Source: Sphaerotilus uruguayifluvii
GTDB lineage: Bacteria > Pseudomonadota > Gammaproteobacteria > Burkholderiales > Burkholderiaceae_C
Direction: 5' to 3'
NCBI RefSeq assembly: GCF_013294065.1
Contig: NZ_JABSNM010000017.1
Location: forward strand, 39,475-103,474
DNA: 64,000 bases
Shown here: in pieces, positions 55,201 through 64,000 of the stretch
Layout of the letters: every line of letters starts with the position of its first letter
How positions within the stretch are numbered: the stretch's first letter is position 1
The notes under the pieces: model-generated
Database searches by the model: none
Seen by the model: only the letters and a program-made list of their open reading frames with translations
Told to the model about the DNA's origin: nothing
Position numbers and translations under genes: made by a program

Positions 55201-55388
55201 CTTTGGGTCAGGCGCTGCCAGGCCTCGGGCTGGCTGTCCTGCACCCACGCCAGCAGATCGGGCAGATAAAGCCCGCGCGCGGTGTCGAAATCGCGCGCGG
55301 CGCGATCCTCGTGCAGCCAGCCGTGCGCGCCCAGGTGCTGGCAGATCTCGGTCTCGAAGTGGATTTCGCGGTGCAGCGTGCTGCTCAT
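52263..55388 (-). CDS. hsdR: Type I restriction enzyme R subunit
   Basis: A 1041-residue motor and nuclease subunit. The N-terminal endonuclease domain has a PD-ExK-like core (VATAELKSDFTQSVHDAVDQY region, near residue 165). The helicase has Walker A HSAGSGKTNS, box II VIADEAHSSQ, motif III FTATPKAKT and the late motifs KFQTGFDQPLL and LSRLNRAHPGK. It translocates DNA and cuts at a distance when the target is unmethylated. The last 10 or so residues and the stop codon are encoded by a dispersed repeat. The start overlaps the upstream ATPase gene (ATGA). Confidence 0.95.
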   Translation of the reverse strand: MSSTLHREIHFETEICQHLGAHGWLHEDRAARDFDTARGLYLPDLLAWVQDSQPEAWQRLTQSHGAAAGRVLAERVRKLLDERGTLEVLRRGVEMLGLREPLALAQFRPALALNPTTQARLAANRLRVLRQVHHSPNQPRDALDLVLCLNGVPVATAELKSDFTQSVHDAVDQYRLDRHPHPKGGVPEPVLGFPGGALVHFAVSQSEVMMCTRLAGAATRFLPFNRGCEGGAGNPPNPEGFATAYLWKEVWARESWLDLLHRYLTPRRDRRQQLQTWIFPRYHQLDATRRLVDDVRRSVNRGEDAGGLRYLIQHSAGSGKTNSIAWAAHFLADLHDDQHRKVFDSVLVVSDRNVLDAQLQEALFEFQRTTGVVATITSESGSKSGQLSQALEEGKKIIVCTLQTFPFALAAVQALAATEGKRFAVIADEAHSSQTGEAAARLKQLLSAEDWASLSGSLQDGGEIDTEALLAAQMTAKASPKGLTSIAFTATPKAKTLELFGRRDPADGPDGLPQPFHVYPMRQAIEEGFILDVLKNYTSYQLAFRLAHEGRTLDEQQVERSTAMKGLMQWVRLHPYNIAQKVQIVVEHYRENVQPLLDGRAKAMVVVASRREAVRWQKAMRAYIARQGYALGVLTAFSGEVDDLESYPAPVGEASADVNPALKGRDLRDTFAREDQHLLVVANKFQTGFDQPLLCGMYVDKRLGGIQAVQTLSRLNRAHPGKDTTYILDFVNDPAEVLAAFQTYYQTAALEAPTDPNQVFDLRAKLDAAGHYTEAEVERVARIELDPAGTQKQLHAALGPVAERLLRRYKAAQGPEAQDMRDALLLFKGDLGAYVRLYAFLSQIFDYGQTALEKRFLFFRRLLPLLDFGRERDSVDLSQVVLTHHTLKNRGAQPLALTAGGLYPLAGLDGTGTGQVQEKQKDYLAEIIEKVNGLFEGELSDTDQLVYVNGVLRGKLLENALLVQQAASNSKEQFASSPDLRSALLDAIMDALDAHQTMSTQALGSARLQDGLCDVLLGPGQLWEALRERAGAGRGSSPSRG

Positions 55389-57193
55389 GTCTCGCTCGCC
55401 TCCTCGGTCTCTGGCGGGACCGCCTGCGCAAACAATCCTGCCAGCAGATCGAGCTTTTCCACCACTTCGGTGGGCAGGTCCTCGACCGGGGCGAGCGCGA
55501 CCAGACGGTGCAGTTCCCCCTTGGTCAGCAGCATGGGGCCGCCGAGCCGGGCAGCCAGTTGGCGGAAGAACTCCTCGGCCAGCCGACTGAGCTTGCGGCG
55601 CTCGGTCTTGGTGTCCCAGACCAGGCGCGCCACCTCCGGGGGGGACTGTTTCCAGATCCGGAAATCGCTTTCGATGCCGTCGAACACCTGGTCCTGCACC
55701 AGCTCGTCGAGCACCGCATCGATTTCCAGGCGGTGGGCGTCGAACAGATCGAGGTCGGCGTAGCACGACAGCGCGTAGCGGCGCAGCAGCTCGGGCGTGA
55801 CGAAATAGTTTTCGGTCTCGTAGCGGCGCCAGTAGCTGATGGTCAGCCCGCCCAGCCGCACGGATCGGCGGTCGCGGCCGTCGTTGTCGAGGATGGCCAG
55901 CCCGCGCAGTTCGGGCAGCAGGTTTCGCAAGCCCATGAAATGGTCCTTGGGCGTGATGCCGAAGCCGCCTTCCACCCGCTCCAGCTCGGCCTGCAGGTCC
56001 TGGTCCGGGTAGTTGTTCTGCACGTAGAAGGAATTGACGCGCTCATCCCAGCACGCCGCCGCCGGGTGCTGCAGCCGCCTGGCCAGCGCGCGCAGCATGT
56101 CCACGTCGGTGCCGCCCTCCACGTACAGCACATAGCCACGCTCTCGCGCCTTGATGTAGTGGTCGGCGCCGAAGTGCTTGAGGCTGTTGCGGATCTCGGT
56201 CTTCCTGGCCAGGTTGTCCGCCTGGCCGTCCAGCAGCAGCGTCAGGTTGGTGTCGAGTGCCTCGTCGAGGATCACCTCGGAGTGCGTCACCAGCACCACC
56301 TGCGAGCCGTTCTCGCTGGCGATGTCGCGCAGCAGCACGTAGACCTGCTTCTGGCGCAGGATCTCCAGATGCGCATCCGGCTCGTCCACCAGCAGCACGC
56401 TGCGCGGGTGCGAGTACAGGTAGGCCACCACCAGCAGCATCTGCAGAAAGCCGCGTCCGGCCGACGACACGTCGAGCAGTTCCTTGGCGCCCGGCTGGCG
56501 ATAGTGCAGCGCGATGCTGCCGCGTGCGGTTTCCTGGGGCTGCTGCAGCTCGACGCCAAACAGCCGCTGCATCAAGGTGGTGATGCGCTGCCAGTCGTCG
56601 GCGGACGACTTCACCACGCTCAGGCAGAGGTTGCGCAGCACATCGGCGGTGCGGCCCTGGCCGAGCAGCACGTCGATGCGGCCGGGCTGCAGGATCGGCT
56701 CCTCGGTGTCGAGGCCCGACATCGGGTAGAGCAGTTCGACGTTCAGCGAGGCGGCGTGGGCGATCAGCTCCAGGTCGCCGATCACGGCCGGGTCGGGCGT
56801 GCAGTAGACCAGCTCGTCGCCCTGGTTGCGAAAGCGCATCGACAACGGCCGCACCTGGCCGCGAAACTCCACGCCGACCGTGATGACCAGCGGAATGTCG
56901 CGGTTGCCGGTGCGCACCTGCGTGTTGTGCCAGAAGAAACGCGTGCGCTGCACCGGCACTGCGACGATGTTGAGCCGGTTCAGCGAGGTGGCGGTGCGCT
57001 CGCGCGCCGAGGAGGCCTTGCGCACGTCAAACCAGGTCTGCACCGCCTGCGACCACAGCGCCAGCGCCTGGATGGCACTCGTCTTGCCGCAGTTGTTCGG
57101 CCCGATCAGCACCGCCGGATGATCCAGCTCGATGCGCTGCAACTCGCCGAAGCGCTTGAAGTTCTGGATCTCAAGATAGTGCAGCAACCGCAT
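55385..57193 (-). CDS. OLD-like ATPase with TOPRIM domain
   Basis: A 602-residue protein of the ABC-type ATPase class seen in OLD nucleases. Walker A is GPNNCGKTS (31-39), the signature SSAGRGF (243-249), Walker B VLLVDEPDAH (267-275) and the switch VTHSE (302-306). A TOPRIM-like domain follows: Glu359 in YVEGGTDVD and DxD at 436-438 in LAILDNDGRD. The C-terminal 150 residues are helical and unrecognised. It lies inside the hsd operon, overlapping hsdS by 23 bases and hsdR by four. It may be an extra nuclease or abortive-infection arm; no UvrD-type partner is present. Confidence 0.85.
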   Translation of the reverse strand: MRLLHYLEIQNFKRFGELQRIELDHPAVLIGPNNCGKTSAIQALALWSQAVQTWFDVRKASSARERTATSLNRLNIVAVPVQRTRFFWHNTQVRTGNRDIPLVITVGVEFRGQVRPLSMRFRNQGDELVYCTPDPAVIGDLELIAHAASLNVELLYPMSGLDTEEPILQPGRIDVLLGQGRTADVLRNLCLSVVKSSADDWQRITTLMQRLFGVELQQPQETARGSIALHYRQPGAKELLDVSSAGRGFLQMLLVVAYLYSHPRSVLLVDEPDAHLEILRQKQVYVLLRDIASENGSQVVLVTHSEVILDEALDTNLTLLLDGQADNLARKTEIRNSLKHFGADHYIKARERGYVLYVEGGTDVDMLRALARRLQHPAAACWDERVNSFYVQNNYPDQDLQAELERVEGGFGITPKDHFMGLRNLLPELRGLAILDNDGRDRRSVRLGGLTISYWRRYETENYFVTPELLRRYALSCYADLDLFDAHRLEIDAVLDELVQDQVFDGIESDFRIWKQSPPEVARLVWDTKTERRKLSRLAEEFFRQLAARLGGPMLLTKGELHRLVALAPVEDLPTEVVEKLDLLAGLFAQAVPPETEEASET

Positions 57194-58550
57194 CGCACGC
57201 CTCCCCGCCGTTCAGAATTTCCGAATTCTGCCGCACGTCGATCTGCCCGGTCACCGCCGCCGCGATGAGCGCCGCGCGGCGCTCCTTGAGCAGGGCGATG
57301 GCGCGTTCGGCTTCGTTCTGCAACTGCGCAAGCCTTGTCATTTCCTGTTCAATGAATTGCGCAATACGCATCTGCTCTGGAATGGGCGGAACAGGCAGAA
57401 GCATCGACGCCCAAGCATCCATTCTCAGCGCCTTGGTTCCATGCCCGGCTTCATCCAGTCGCCGAAGGGAATCATCGGACGTGCCGCGCAGCAGCCAAGC
57501 TAGAAACTCGGCGTCTATTCTTTCGCCCGGAATGACCGCCTTCAAGTCCTGATTGATCGCCATCGGCGTGTCCACGATCGACACCGGAAACATCCGCGCC
57601 AAGATCATTCCCCGAACCACGACGAGAACCGCACCGCGTGGAACCAGATCGGCCGCCTTTTCCTCAATCGCGACTGCCGTGATGTGATCGATGGTATCGG
57701 CCAGTCGATCGGTTTTCATGTCCTTGGCTGAAGCCCAAGGCACATCGCCATTCCAGTAGTTCAGCTTTTCTTTGCTGGGGGTTCCGCCGCTGCGAAAATT
57801 CACAAGATGCTTGAGAGGCGTCACAGTCCAATGCGCCGGCACCTCCCCCAACCACGCCACGCCGGAATCCTTCATCGGCGCATCGGGGTTCAGGCCGCGC
57901 GTGACGGCGTGGGAAATGGTGGCCTGGCGCTTCTCGGCCAGCAGATGGATGAGCTTCTCCTGCTCGGCGATCAGGGCGTCGATCTTGGCGGTTTCGTGGT
58001 CGAGGAAATGCGCGATGGCGGTTTGTTCATGAAGCGACGGCACGGGCAATTGCATCGCGCTCCATGAATCCATGCGCAGAGCCTTGGTTCCGTGCCCTGC
58101 TTCGTCCAGCCGACTGAGGCTTTCCTCTGAAGAACCGCGCAGCAGCCACGCAAGAAAATCGGGACAGAGCCGATCGCCCGCGATGACAGCCTTCAGATCC
58201 TGATTGATGGCCATCGGAACCTTGGCAACCACGACGGGAAACAGCCGGGCGAGAATCATGCCGCGCACGACCACCAGAACCGAACCTACGGGCACCAATG
58301 TCGCCGCGCCACAGGAAACAGCGTCGTCCGTGATGTGGTCGGCCGTATCCCACAAATCATCAACCTTCAGATCCTTGGCTGACGCCCAGGGAACCGATCC
58401 ATCCCAATAATCAGTATTGCTTTTGTCGGGCGTGCCTCCGCTGCGCATAGAAACCACATATTTCAGCGGAACAACATCCCAATGCGCCGGCACGTCCCCC
58501 AGCCATTGCACGCCGCTGGGCTTGTAGTGCGGATATTTCGGCAAGCTCAT
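57171..58550 (-). CDS. hsdS: Type I restriction specificity subunit with duplicated recognition domains
   Basis: A 459-residue specificity subunit. Two target-recognition domains (about 14-172 and 231-389), each followed by a coiled-coil spacer (about 175-215 and 393-435). The domains align without gaps at a constant offset of 217 residues; by hand count 105 of 153 positions (20-172 against 237-389) are identical, including VPWASAKD, VLVVVRGMILAR, PMAINQDLKAVI and AGHGTKALRM. Both halves should read the same half-site, predicting a palindromic split target. GC is visibly lower than in flanking housekeeping genes. Starts by ATGA overlap with the DUF2442 gene. Confidence 0.94.
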   Translation of the reverse strand: MSLPKYPHYKPSGVQWLGDVPAHWDVVPLKYVVSMRSGGTPDKSNTDYWDGSVPWASAKDLKVDDLWDTADHITDDAVSCGAATLVPVGSVLVVVRGMILARLFPVVVAKVPMAINQDLKAVIAGDRLCPDFLAWLLRGSSEESLSRLDEAGHGTKALRMDSWSAMQLPVPSLHEQTAIAHFLDHETAKIDALIAEQEKLIHLLAEKRQATISHAVTRGLNPDAPMKDSGVAWLGEVPAHWTVTPLKHLVNFRSGGTPSKEKLNYWNGDVPWASAKDMKTDRLADTIDHITAVAIEEKAADLVPRGAVLVVVRGMILARMFPVSIVDTPMAINQDLKAVIPGERIDAEFLAWLLRGTSDDSLRRLDEAGHGTKALRMDAWASMLLPVPPIPEQMRIAQFIEQEMTRLAQLQNEAERAIALLKERRAALIAAAVTGQIDVRQNSEILNGGEACDAVAALS

Positions 58551-58813
58551 TCGGACGCACCTTGCCGCTGATCGTCCGGCAGGGGCACGGAATCGTCGTA
58601 AAGCGTTTCGGGCGCAATGTCGATGTCGCCCGGCCAGACGGCGGTGCCATATTCGACACGCACGCGCTCGAACAAGGCCGGCGTGGCGATGCGGTTCCAG
58701 GGCTTCATGGCCAGCAGCGGGCGCATGTCGAAGCGGCGGCGCTCGCCATTTTCAAATTCGAGGTCGAGATGGAAATCCGGCCGAGGCGCGATGGTCTTCA
58801 CGTCCAACAACAT
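58547..58813 (-). CDS. DUF2442 family protein
   Basis: An 88-residue protein beginning MLLDVKTIAPRPDFHLDLEFENGERRRFDM. RFDMRPLLAMKPW and FERVRVEYGTAVWPGDIDIAPE with a C-terminal LYDDSVPL are family features. DUF2442 proteins are commonly paired with DUF4160 proteins, as here, in gene pairs that look like toxin-antitoxin modules; that role is inference. It is coupled to hsdS by an ATGA overlap, so the pair is part of the restriction operon. Confidence 0.85.
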   Translation of the reverse strand: MLLDVKTIAPRPDFHLDLEFENGERRRFDMRPLLAMKPWNRIATPALFERVRVEYGTAVWPGDIDIAPETLYDDSVPLPDDQRQGASE

Positions 58814-58821
58814 GGCGCACC

Positions 58822-59091
58822 TCACTGCAGCGGGGCGATGCGGAAGGGCTCGTCGCCATTGACGGCCAGGTCCCAGTCGACCATCAGTTCTTCCTGATGA
58901 ATCTCGATCCATGCCAGCACCAGCTTCAGCTGTCGGGCCGGAATGGCGCCATCCAGCACGGTTCCATCGGCGATGGCGATGGCCGCTTCCTGCCCTTGAT
59001 AGCGCACGTGGATGTGCGGCAGATGGTGGCGTCGGTTGTCCCGGTAGAACATCAAAACCAGGATGCCGTAGAACATGCTGATGGTGGGCAT
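58822..59091 (-). CDS. DUF4160 family protein
   Basis: An 89-residue protein. MPTISMFYGILVLMFYRDNRRHHLPHIHVRYQGQEAAI is the hallmark N-terminus with clustered histidines, followed by GTVLDGAIPARQLKLVLAWIEIHQEELM. It lies 8 bases before the DUF2442 gene and 35 bases after hsdM. No catalytic role is established for the family. Confidence 0.88.
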   Translation of the reverse strand: MPTISMFYGILVLMFYRDNRRHHLPHIHVRYQGQEAAIAIADGTVLDGAIPARQLKLVLAWIEIHQEELMVDWDLAVNGDEPFRIAPLQ

Positions 59092-59126
59092 GGTGCAAAG
59101 TCCTTCGTCGGAGTGTTCAGTGTGCG

Positions 59127-60971
59127 TCAGCCCTGGGCCAGGGTGCCCAGCATCGCCATGATGTTGACTGAGACCGCCTTCAGCTCCTCGTCGATGGCGT
59201 GCAGGCTGCGCGGCGGCTCGAAGACGTAGAAGTGGCGGTTGAAGGGGATCTCGTAGCCGATCTTGCTTTTCTCGGCGTCGATCCAGGCGTCGGGCGCGTG
59301 CGGCAGCACCTCGCGGGCGAAGTAGGCGCTGATGTCGTCAGCGAGCGGCACGTTCTCGGTGTCGCGCAGCGCGCTGTCGGGCTGGGGACGGCCTTTCTGC
59401 TTGCCCTTCTGGCCGAGGACCACCGCGCCGGCGGCGTCGCGCAAGGGGCGCTCGACGGTGATCGTGGTGTAGCCGAACTCTTCGTTCTTGAAGATGCGCG
59501 CGATGGGCACGCGCTTCAGGCGCCCGCCCTCGGGCGGCCGCGGCGCGGTGTCGGTGCCGGTGACCAGGCGCGGCTCGCCCACCGACTGGCCCTGGGCGTC
59601 GAGCACCGTGACCTGTTCGGCCTCGGCGAAGTCGCCGAAGAGGCGGGTCACGGTGGCGATGTGCTCGTCGCTCATCTCCCGGCGCTTCGAGCCCAGGCTC
59701 TTCCTCATCTTCTGCCAGAAGCCGCTGGCGTCGATCAGCTGCACGAAGCCGCGCCGGTCCTCGGGCTTGCGGTTGGAGACGATCCACACATAGGTGGCGA
59801 TGCCGGTGTTGTAGAACATGTCGGTCGGCAGGCCCACGATGGCCTCGACCAGATCGTTCTCCAGCAGGTGGCGGCGGATCTCGCTCTCGCCGCTGCCGGC
59901 GCCGCCGGTGAACAGCGGCGAGCCGTTGAGCACGATGCCGAAGCGGCTGCCGCCCTCGGCGGCCGGGCGCATCTTGCTCACCAGATGCAGCAGGAACAGC
60001 ATCGAGCCGTCGCTCACCCGCGGCAGGCCGGGGCCGAAGCGGCCGTCGAAGCCCTTCAGCTCGTGCTCCTGGCGCACCTGGCGCTCGACCTTCTTCCACT
60101 CCACGCCAAAGGGCGGGTTGGAGAGCATGTAGTCGAACTGGCGCTGCGCATGGCCGTCGTCGCTGAGCGTGTTGCCGCAGACGATGTTGCCCACGTCCTG
60201 GCCCTTGATCAGCATGTCGGCCTTGCAGATCGCGAAGGACTCGTCGTTGAGTTCCTGGCCGAACATGGTCAGGCGCGCCTGTGGGTTATGCGCCAGCAGG
60301 TGCTCGGCCGCCACCGACAGCATGCCGCCGGTGCCGGCGGTCGGGTCGTAGACGGTGCGCACCACCGCGCGGCCGGGCGCCAGCACCTCGCTGTCTTCGA
60401 TGAACAGCAGGTTCACCATCAGCCGGATCACCTCGCGCGGGGTGAAGTGCTCGCCGGCCGTCTCGTTGCTGATTTCGGCGAACTTGCGGATCAGCTCCTC
60501 GAAGACGCTGCCCATCGTGGCGTTGTCGACCACGTCCGGGTGCAGGTCGATGCGGGCGAACTTCTCGGTGACCAGATAGAGCAGATCGGCCTTGGCCAGG
60601 CGCTCGATCTGGCTGGCGAAGTCGAAGCGCTCGAAGATGTCGCGCGCCGCCGGCGAGAAGGCCTGCAGGTAGGCGTGCAGGTTCTGGCGGATGTGGTCCT
60701 GGTCGCCCAGCAGCGTGGGCAGGTCCAGCGGGCTGGCGTTGCAGAAGCCCACGCCGGTCTTGCGCAACAGGAAGGGCTCGGGGTTCAGCCCGGCCTGGGT
60801 GCGCGCCGCATGCTCGGCCAGCACCGCCGGCTTGGTGGCCTCCAGCACGCAGTCCAGCCGGCGCAGCACGGTGAAGGGCAGGATGACGCGGCCGTATTCG
60901 GACTGCTTGTAGTCACCGCGCAGCAGGTCGGCGACCGACCAGATGAAGGACGAGAGGGCTTGGGAATTCAT
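59127..60971 (-). CDS. hsdM: Type I restriction-modification methyltransferase subunit
   Basis: A 614-residue N6-adenine methyltransferase subunit. The N-terminal helical HsdM_N domain starts [19 protein letters not shown]. The catalytic domain has [13 protein letters not shown], the SAM motif [10 protein letters not shown] and the active-site NPPFGVEW. The C-terminus interacts with HsdS in this family. It is the first gene of the operon; its start is about 70 bases from the flanking repeat, so the promoter must lie in or beside that repeat. Confidence 0.96.
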   Translation of the reverse strand: MNSQALSSFIWSVADLLRGDYKQSEYGRVILPFTVLRRLDCVLEATKPAVLAEHAARTQAGLNPEPFLLRKTGVGFCNASPLDLPTLLGDQDHIRQNLHAYLQAFSPAARDIFERFDFASQIERLAKADLLYLVTEKFARIDLHPDVVDNATMGSVFEELIRKFAEISNETAGEHFTPREVIRLMVNLLFIEDSEVLAPGRAVVRTVYDPTAGTGGMLSVAAEHLLAHNPQARLTMFGQELNDESFAICKADMLIKGQDVGNIVCGNTLSDDGHAQRQFDYMLSNPPFGVEWKKVERQVRQEHELKGFDGRFGPGLPRVSDGSMLFLLHLVSKMRPAAEGGSRFGIVLNGSPLFTGGAGSGESEIRRHLLENDLVEAIVGLPTDMFYNTGIATYVWIVSNRKPEDRRGFVQLIDASGFWQKMRKSLGSKRREMSDEHIATVTRLFGDFAEAEQVTVLDAQGQSVGEPRLVTGTDTAPRPPEGGRLKRVPIARIFKNEEFGYTTITVERPLRDAAGAVVLGQKGKQKGRPQPDSALRDTENVPLADDISAYFAREVLPHAPDAWIDAEKSKIGYEIPFNRHFYVFEPPRSLHAIDEELKAVSVNIMAMLGTLAQG

Positions 60972-61040
60972 GCAAGGCAGCGGCGATCAGACCGGTCGGC
61001 TTCAGGGCCGGGCGATGATAGCCGCGGGCCTGGCGCCTCG

Positions 61041-61181
61041 GCCGCTCGTGGGTGCCCGCCTTCGCGGGCATGACGGAGGGGAACGGCCCCGCCGTCATCG
61101 GGGCTTCCCGCCGGCCTCGCGAACCATTCCACCAGCTTCGCGCCCCCTCCCGTCATCCTCGCGAAGGCGAGGAACCACGCC
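61041..61181. repeat. Dispersed repeat, copy 5: boundary unit upstream of hsdM
   Basis: Near-identical direct copy of 52130-52291, lacking one 21-base internal duplication and with a few substitutions (for example ATCGGGGCTTCCC for CTCGCGGCCTCCC). It carries the same inverted terminal units. It lies between the hsdM start and the end of the excalibur gene. Together the two copies bracket the whole restriction operon. Confidence 0.85.
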
Positions 61182-61213
61182 CGCCACCCTGCCCCGCCCT
61201 CAGCCCCGCCGGC

Positions 61214-61720
61214 TCACCACCCGCTGTGGCACCACTGCTCCTCGCACGGCACGCCGTCATGGTCGCCGTCCATCTTCACGCCGGGGCAGTGGGCCAGGAA
61301 GAACTTCGCCTCCTCGCAGGAACTCATCTGCGAGCAATGGCGGCGGCCGTCGCAGCGCCAGCGCGAAGGTGCGGTCGGCAGAGAGGACGGTGCCGCGGCG
61401 GTCGGCGGGGTGCCTGTCGCCGAAGCTGTCGCGGGCGGGCGCCCGGCAGGTGCGGCCGACGCGGCAGCAGCGGCCACCGCAGGGCGCGGCGCCACCGGGC
61501 GCGGGTCGCGGTCGCGATGGCGCCGCTCGGCCTCGGCACGATCGGCCTCCAGGCTGCGCACCGGACCCGTTCCCGGACAGGGCGTCTGCTGGTAGGTGAC
61601 CTGCCCCCCGTTGACGCACTTGAACATCAGCTGCGCCCGCGCGGGCAGCGCCGCCGTCAGCAGGCCCGCCATCAGCGCCATCACCGGCACCAGGCGCAGC
61701 GCCATCGTCTTCTTCGTCAT
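61214..61720 (-). CDS. Secreted excalibur-domain protein
   Basis: A 168-residue exported protein. The signal peptide (about 1-29) ends LPARA. A short DUF4124-like segment follows (MFKCVNGGQVTYQQTPCPG). An Ala/Pro-rich linker leads to a C-terminal excalibur domain with CDGRRHCSQMSSCEEA, HCPGVKMDGDHDGVPCEEQWC and the DxDxDG calcium-binding pattern. It could bind calcium at the cell surface. A GGAGGATCC ribosome site precedes the ATG. Confidence 0.88.
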   Translation of the reverse strand: MTKKTMALRLVPVMALMAGLLTAALPARAQLMFKCVNGGQVTYQQTPCPGTGPVRSLEADRAEAERRHRDRDPRPVAPRPAVAAAAASAAPAGRPPATASATGTPPTAAAPSSLPTAPSRWRCDGRRHCSQMSSCEEAKFFLAHCPGVKMDGDHDGVPCEEQWCHSGW

Positions 61721-61749
61721 GGATCCTCCCGAAAATTTTCAATTCGGGA

Positions 61750-63165
<1,416 letters not shown>

Positions 63166-63183
63166 GGTCGTCGACAGGAAGAT

Positions 63184-63867
63184 TCAGACGGGGACACCGG
63201 CGTCGAGCAGCGCGGCGCGCAGCACGCGGTCGACCTCGGTCACGCGGGGATCGGGCGGCGTGTCCTCGGCATCGAGGATCTCGTCGTCGCGGAAGAACAG
63301 CGCCTGCGCCTGCAGCTCGGCGGTGCGGGTGCCGTGGCAGTCGGCCTCGGGCCGGTCGGGGCCGCGACGCAGGCCGTCGTCGTCGCCGCTGAGCAGCACC
63401 CGCGCGCGTCGGCCGCCCTCGAAGCAGGCGGGCGCCACCAGCACGAAGCCGGCCCACTGCAGATTGGCCGCCAGGCCGAGCCCCCCCTGCAGCCGCCAGC
63501 CGCGCTCGAGCCGGCGCGCAGCCAGCGGCACCGGCGCCGAGTCGGTCGGCAGCAGGCAGGCGCCGGCGCGGTGCCCTGCGATCAGGTCGGGCAGCAGGTA
63601 GTCGGCCACCGCGCGGTTGTGCGCGGCGTGCAGCTGCTCGATGCACAGGCGCTGCGCCCACAGCACCCACGCCGCGCCGGGCGCATGGCGCGCCAGCGTC
63701 CGGGCCGCGCGGCCCAGCTCGGCCAGCGTACCGCCCTGCCCGCCGGCCTCGGGCGGCAGCGCCAGCGCGGTCAGGCCCTCGCGGGCGATCCAGGAAAGCC
63801 ACAGATCACCCTGGATGACCGGGTTCAGGTGGACAGGAACGGCGGCAAAGACAGGATCAGCAGGCAT
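63184..63867 (-). CDS. Acyl-CoA dehydrogenase-like protein lacking the C-terminal domain
   Basis: A 227-residue protein resembling the N-terminal and middle domains of acyl-CoA dehydrogenases. EGLTALALPPEAGGQGGTLAEL is a typical lid/N-domain stretch, and RGWRLQGGLGLAANLQWAGFVLVAP is the middle-domain beta region. Normal enzymes have about 380 residues with a C-terminal helical FAD/tetramer domain, absent here, so activity is doubtful. It ends 18 bases before ccoG. It may be a decayed gene or a specialised short relative. Confidence 0.6.
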   Translation of the reverse strand: MPADPVFAAVPVHLNPVIQGDLWLSWIAREGLTALALPPEAGGQGGTLAELGRAARTLARHAPGAAWVLWAQRLCIEQLHAAHNRAVADYLLPDLIAGHRAGACLLPTDSAPVPLAARRLERGWRLQGGLGLAANLQWAGFVLVAPACFEGGRRARVLLSGDDDGLRRGPDRPEADCHGTRTAELQAQALFFRDDEILDAEDTPPDPRVTEVDRVLRAALLDAGVPV

Positions 63868-63909
63868 GGCGCCGACTGTGCGCGCGCCCCTTCTGATCCG
63901 ACAGACTCA

Positions 63910-64000
63910 GAGCGTGTTCACGATCCCGACTGCCCTGAAAATGCGGGGATGCCGACGAGAAAAGCCTACGCGAGTGACATCAGCCGAGAGCGGTTTGCGG
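63910..64000 (+). mobile_element. Left end of a probable IS5-type insertion sequence (cut)
   Basis: GAGCGTGTTCACGATC at 63910 looks like a terminal repeat directly after a possible TCA target-site copy. A reading frame opens at 63949 and runs off the edge; its first residues, MPTRKAYASDISRERFA, resemble the N-terminus of IS5-type transposases. The right end and full transposase are outside the window. Confidence 0.6.

Noticed and set aside
52137..55763. Open frame of about 1200 codons on the plus strand across hsdR
   Set aside because: It mirrors hsdR, has His/Arg/Gln/Val-biased antisense composition and no domain; hsdR motifs are unambiguous.
52130..61181. The bracketing repeats as ends of an insertion sequence or transposon
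   Set aside because: They are direct repeats of a dispersed element found elsewhere in the window; no transposase or integrase lies between them.

Overview
The window comes from a GC-rich chromosome. Gene content and order suggest a betaproteobacterium of the order Burkholderiales, perhaps the Leptothrix/Rubrivivax/Sphaerotilus group. The clues are the recR-ybaB-dnaX block, the mltG-tmk-holB-pilZ-tatD operon, ygfZ followed by DUF4936 and NRDE genes, the yciB-bolA-ppiC trio, a PEP-CTERM protein and an NsrR-controlled hmp. The placement is inference; there is no rRNA gene to confirm it. No tRNA, rRNA or CRISPR array was seen.

Layout. 0-4.6 kb: a cut alpha-amylase, a degenerate SDR protein, nsrR and hmp with a clear NsrR operator, and a PEP-CTERM protein. 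4.7-17 kb: housekeeping genes (hydrolase, rnhA, methyltransferase divergent from gloB, mltD, recR, ybaB, dnaX, a PurM-like protein, the N-degron transferases aat and bpt, scoAB and a PAS-LuxR regulator). 17-25.6 kb: a GH19 enzyme, tatD, pilZ, holB, tmk, mltG, ygfZ, DUF4936, NRDE and a thioesterase-acetyltransferase fusion. 25.7-43 kb: opgGH, a duplicated-domain lipoprotein, an acyl-CoA ligase, selO, yciB, bolA, a parvulin isomerase, and a two-component/PepSY operon divergent from an SHP-diheme cytochrome-cytochrome b561 operon; then alaS.

43-52 kb is a catabolic unit: a MocR/GabR-type regulator divergent from gabT, then a four-gene ABC transporter and a guanidinobutyrase-type ureohydrolase. 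Together they suggest uptake of 4-guanidinobutyrate (or a related amine), cleavage to urea and GABA, and transamination of GABA. The gabT and transporter promoters share the same set of sequence boxes at identical spacing, which points to one regulator for both.

52.1-61.2 kb is a defence island: hsdM, DUF4160, DUF2442, hsdS, an OLD-like ATPase-TOPRIM protein and hsdR, packed as one operon and bracketed by near-identical direct copies of a dispersed repeat. The two target-recognition halves of HsdS are near duplicates, which predicts a palindromic target. 61.2-64 kb holds an excalibur-domain protein, ccoG, a truncated acyl-CoA dehydrogenase-like gene and the left end of a probable insertion sequence.
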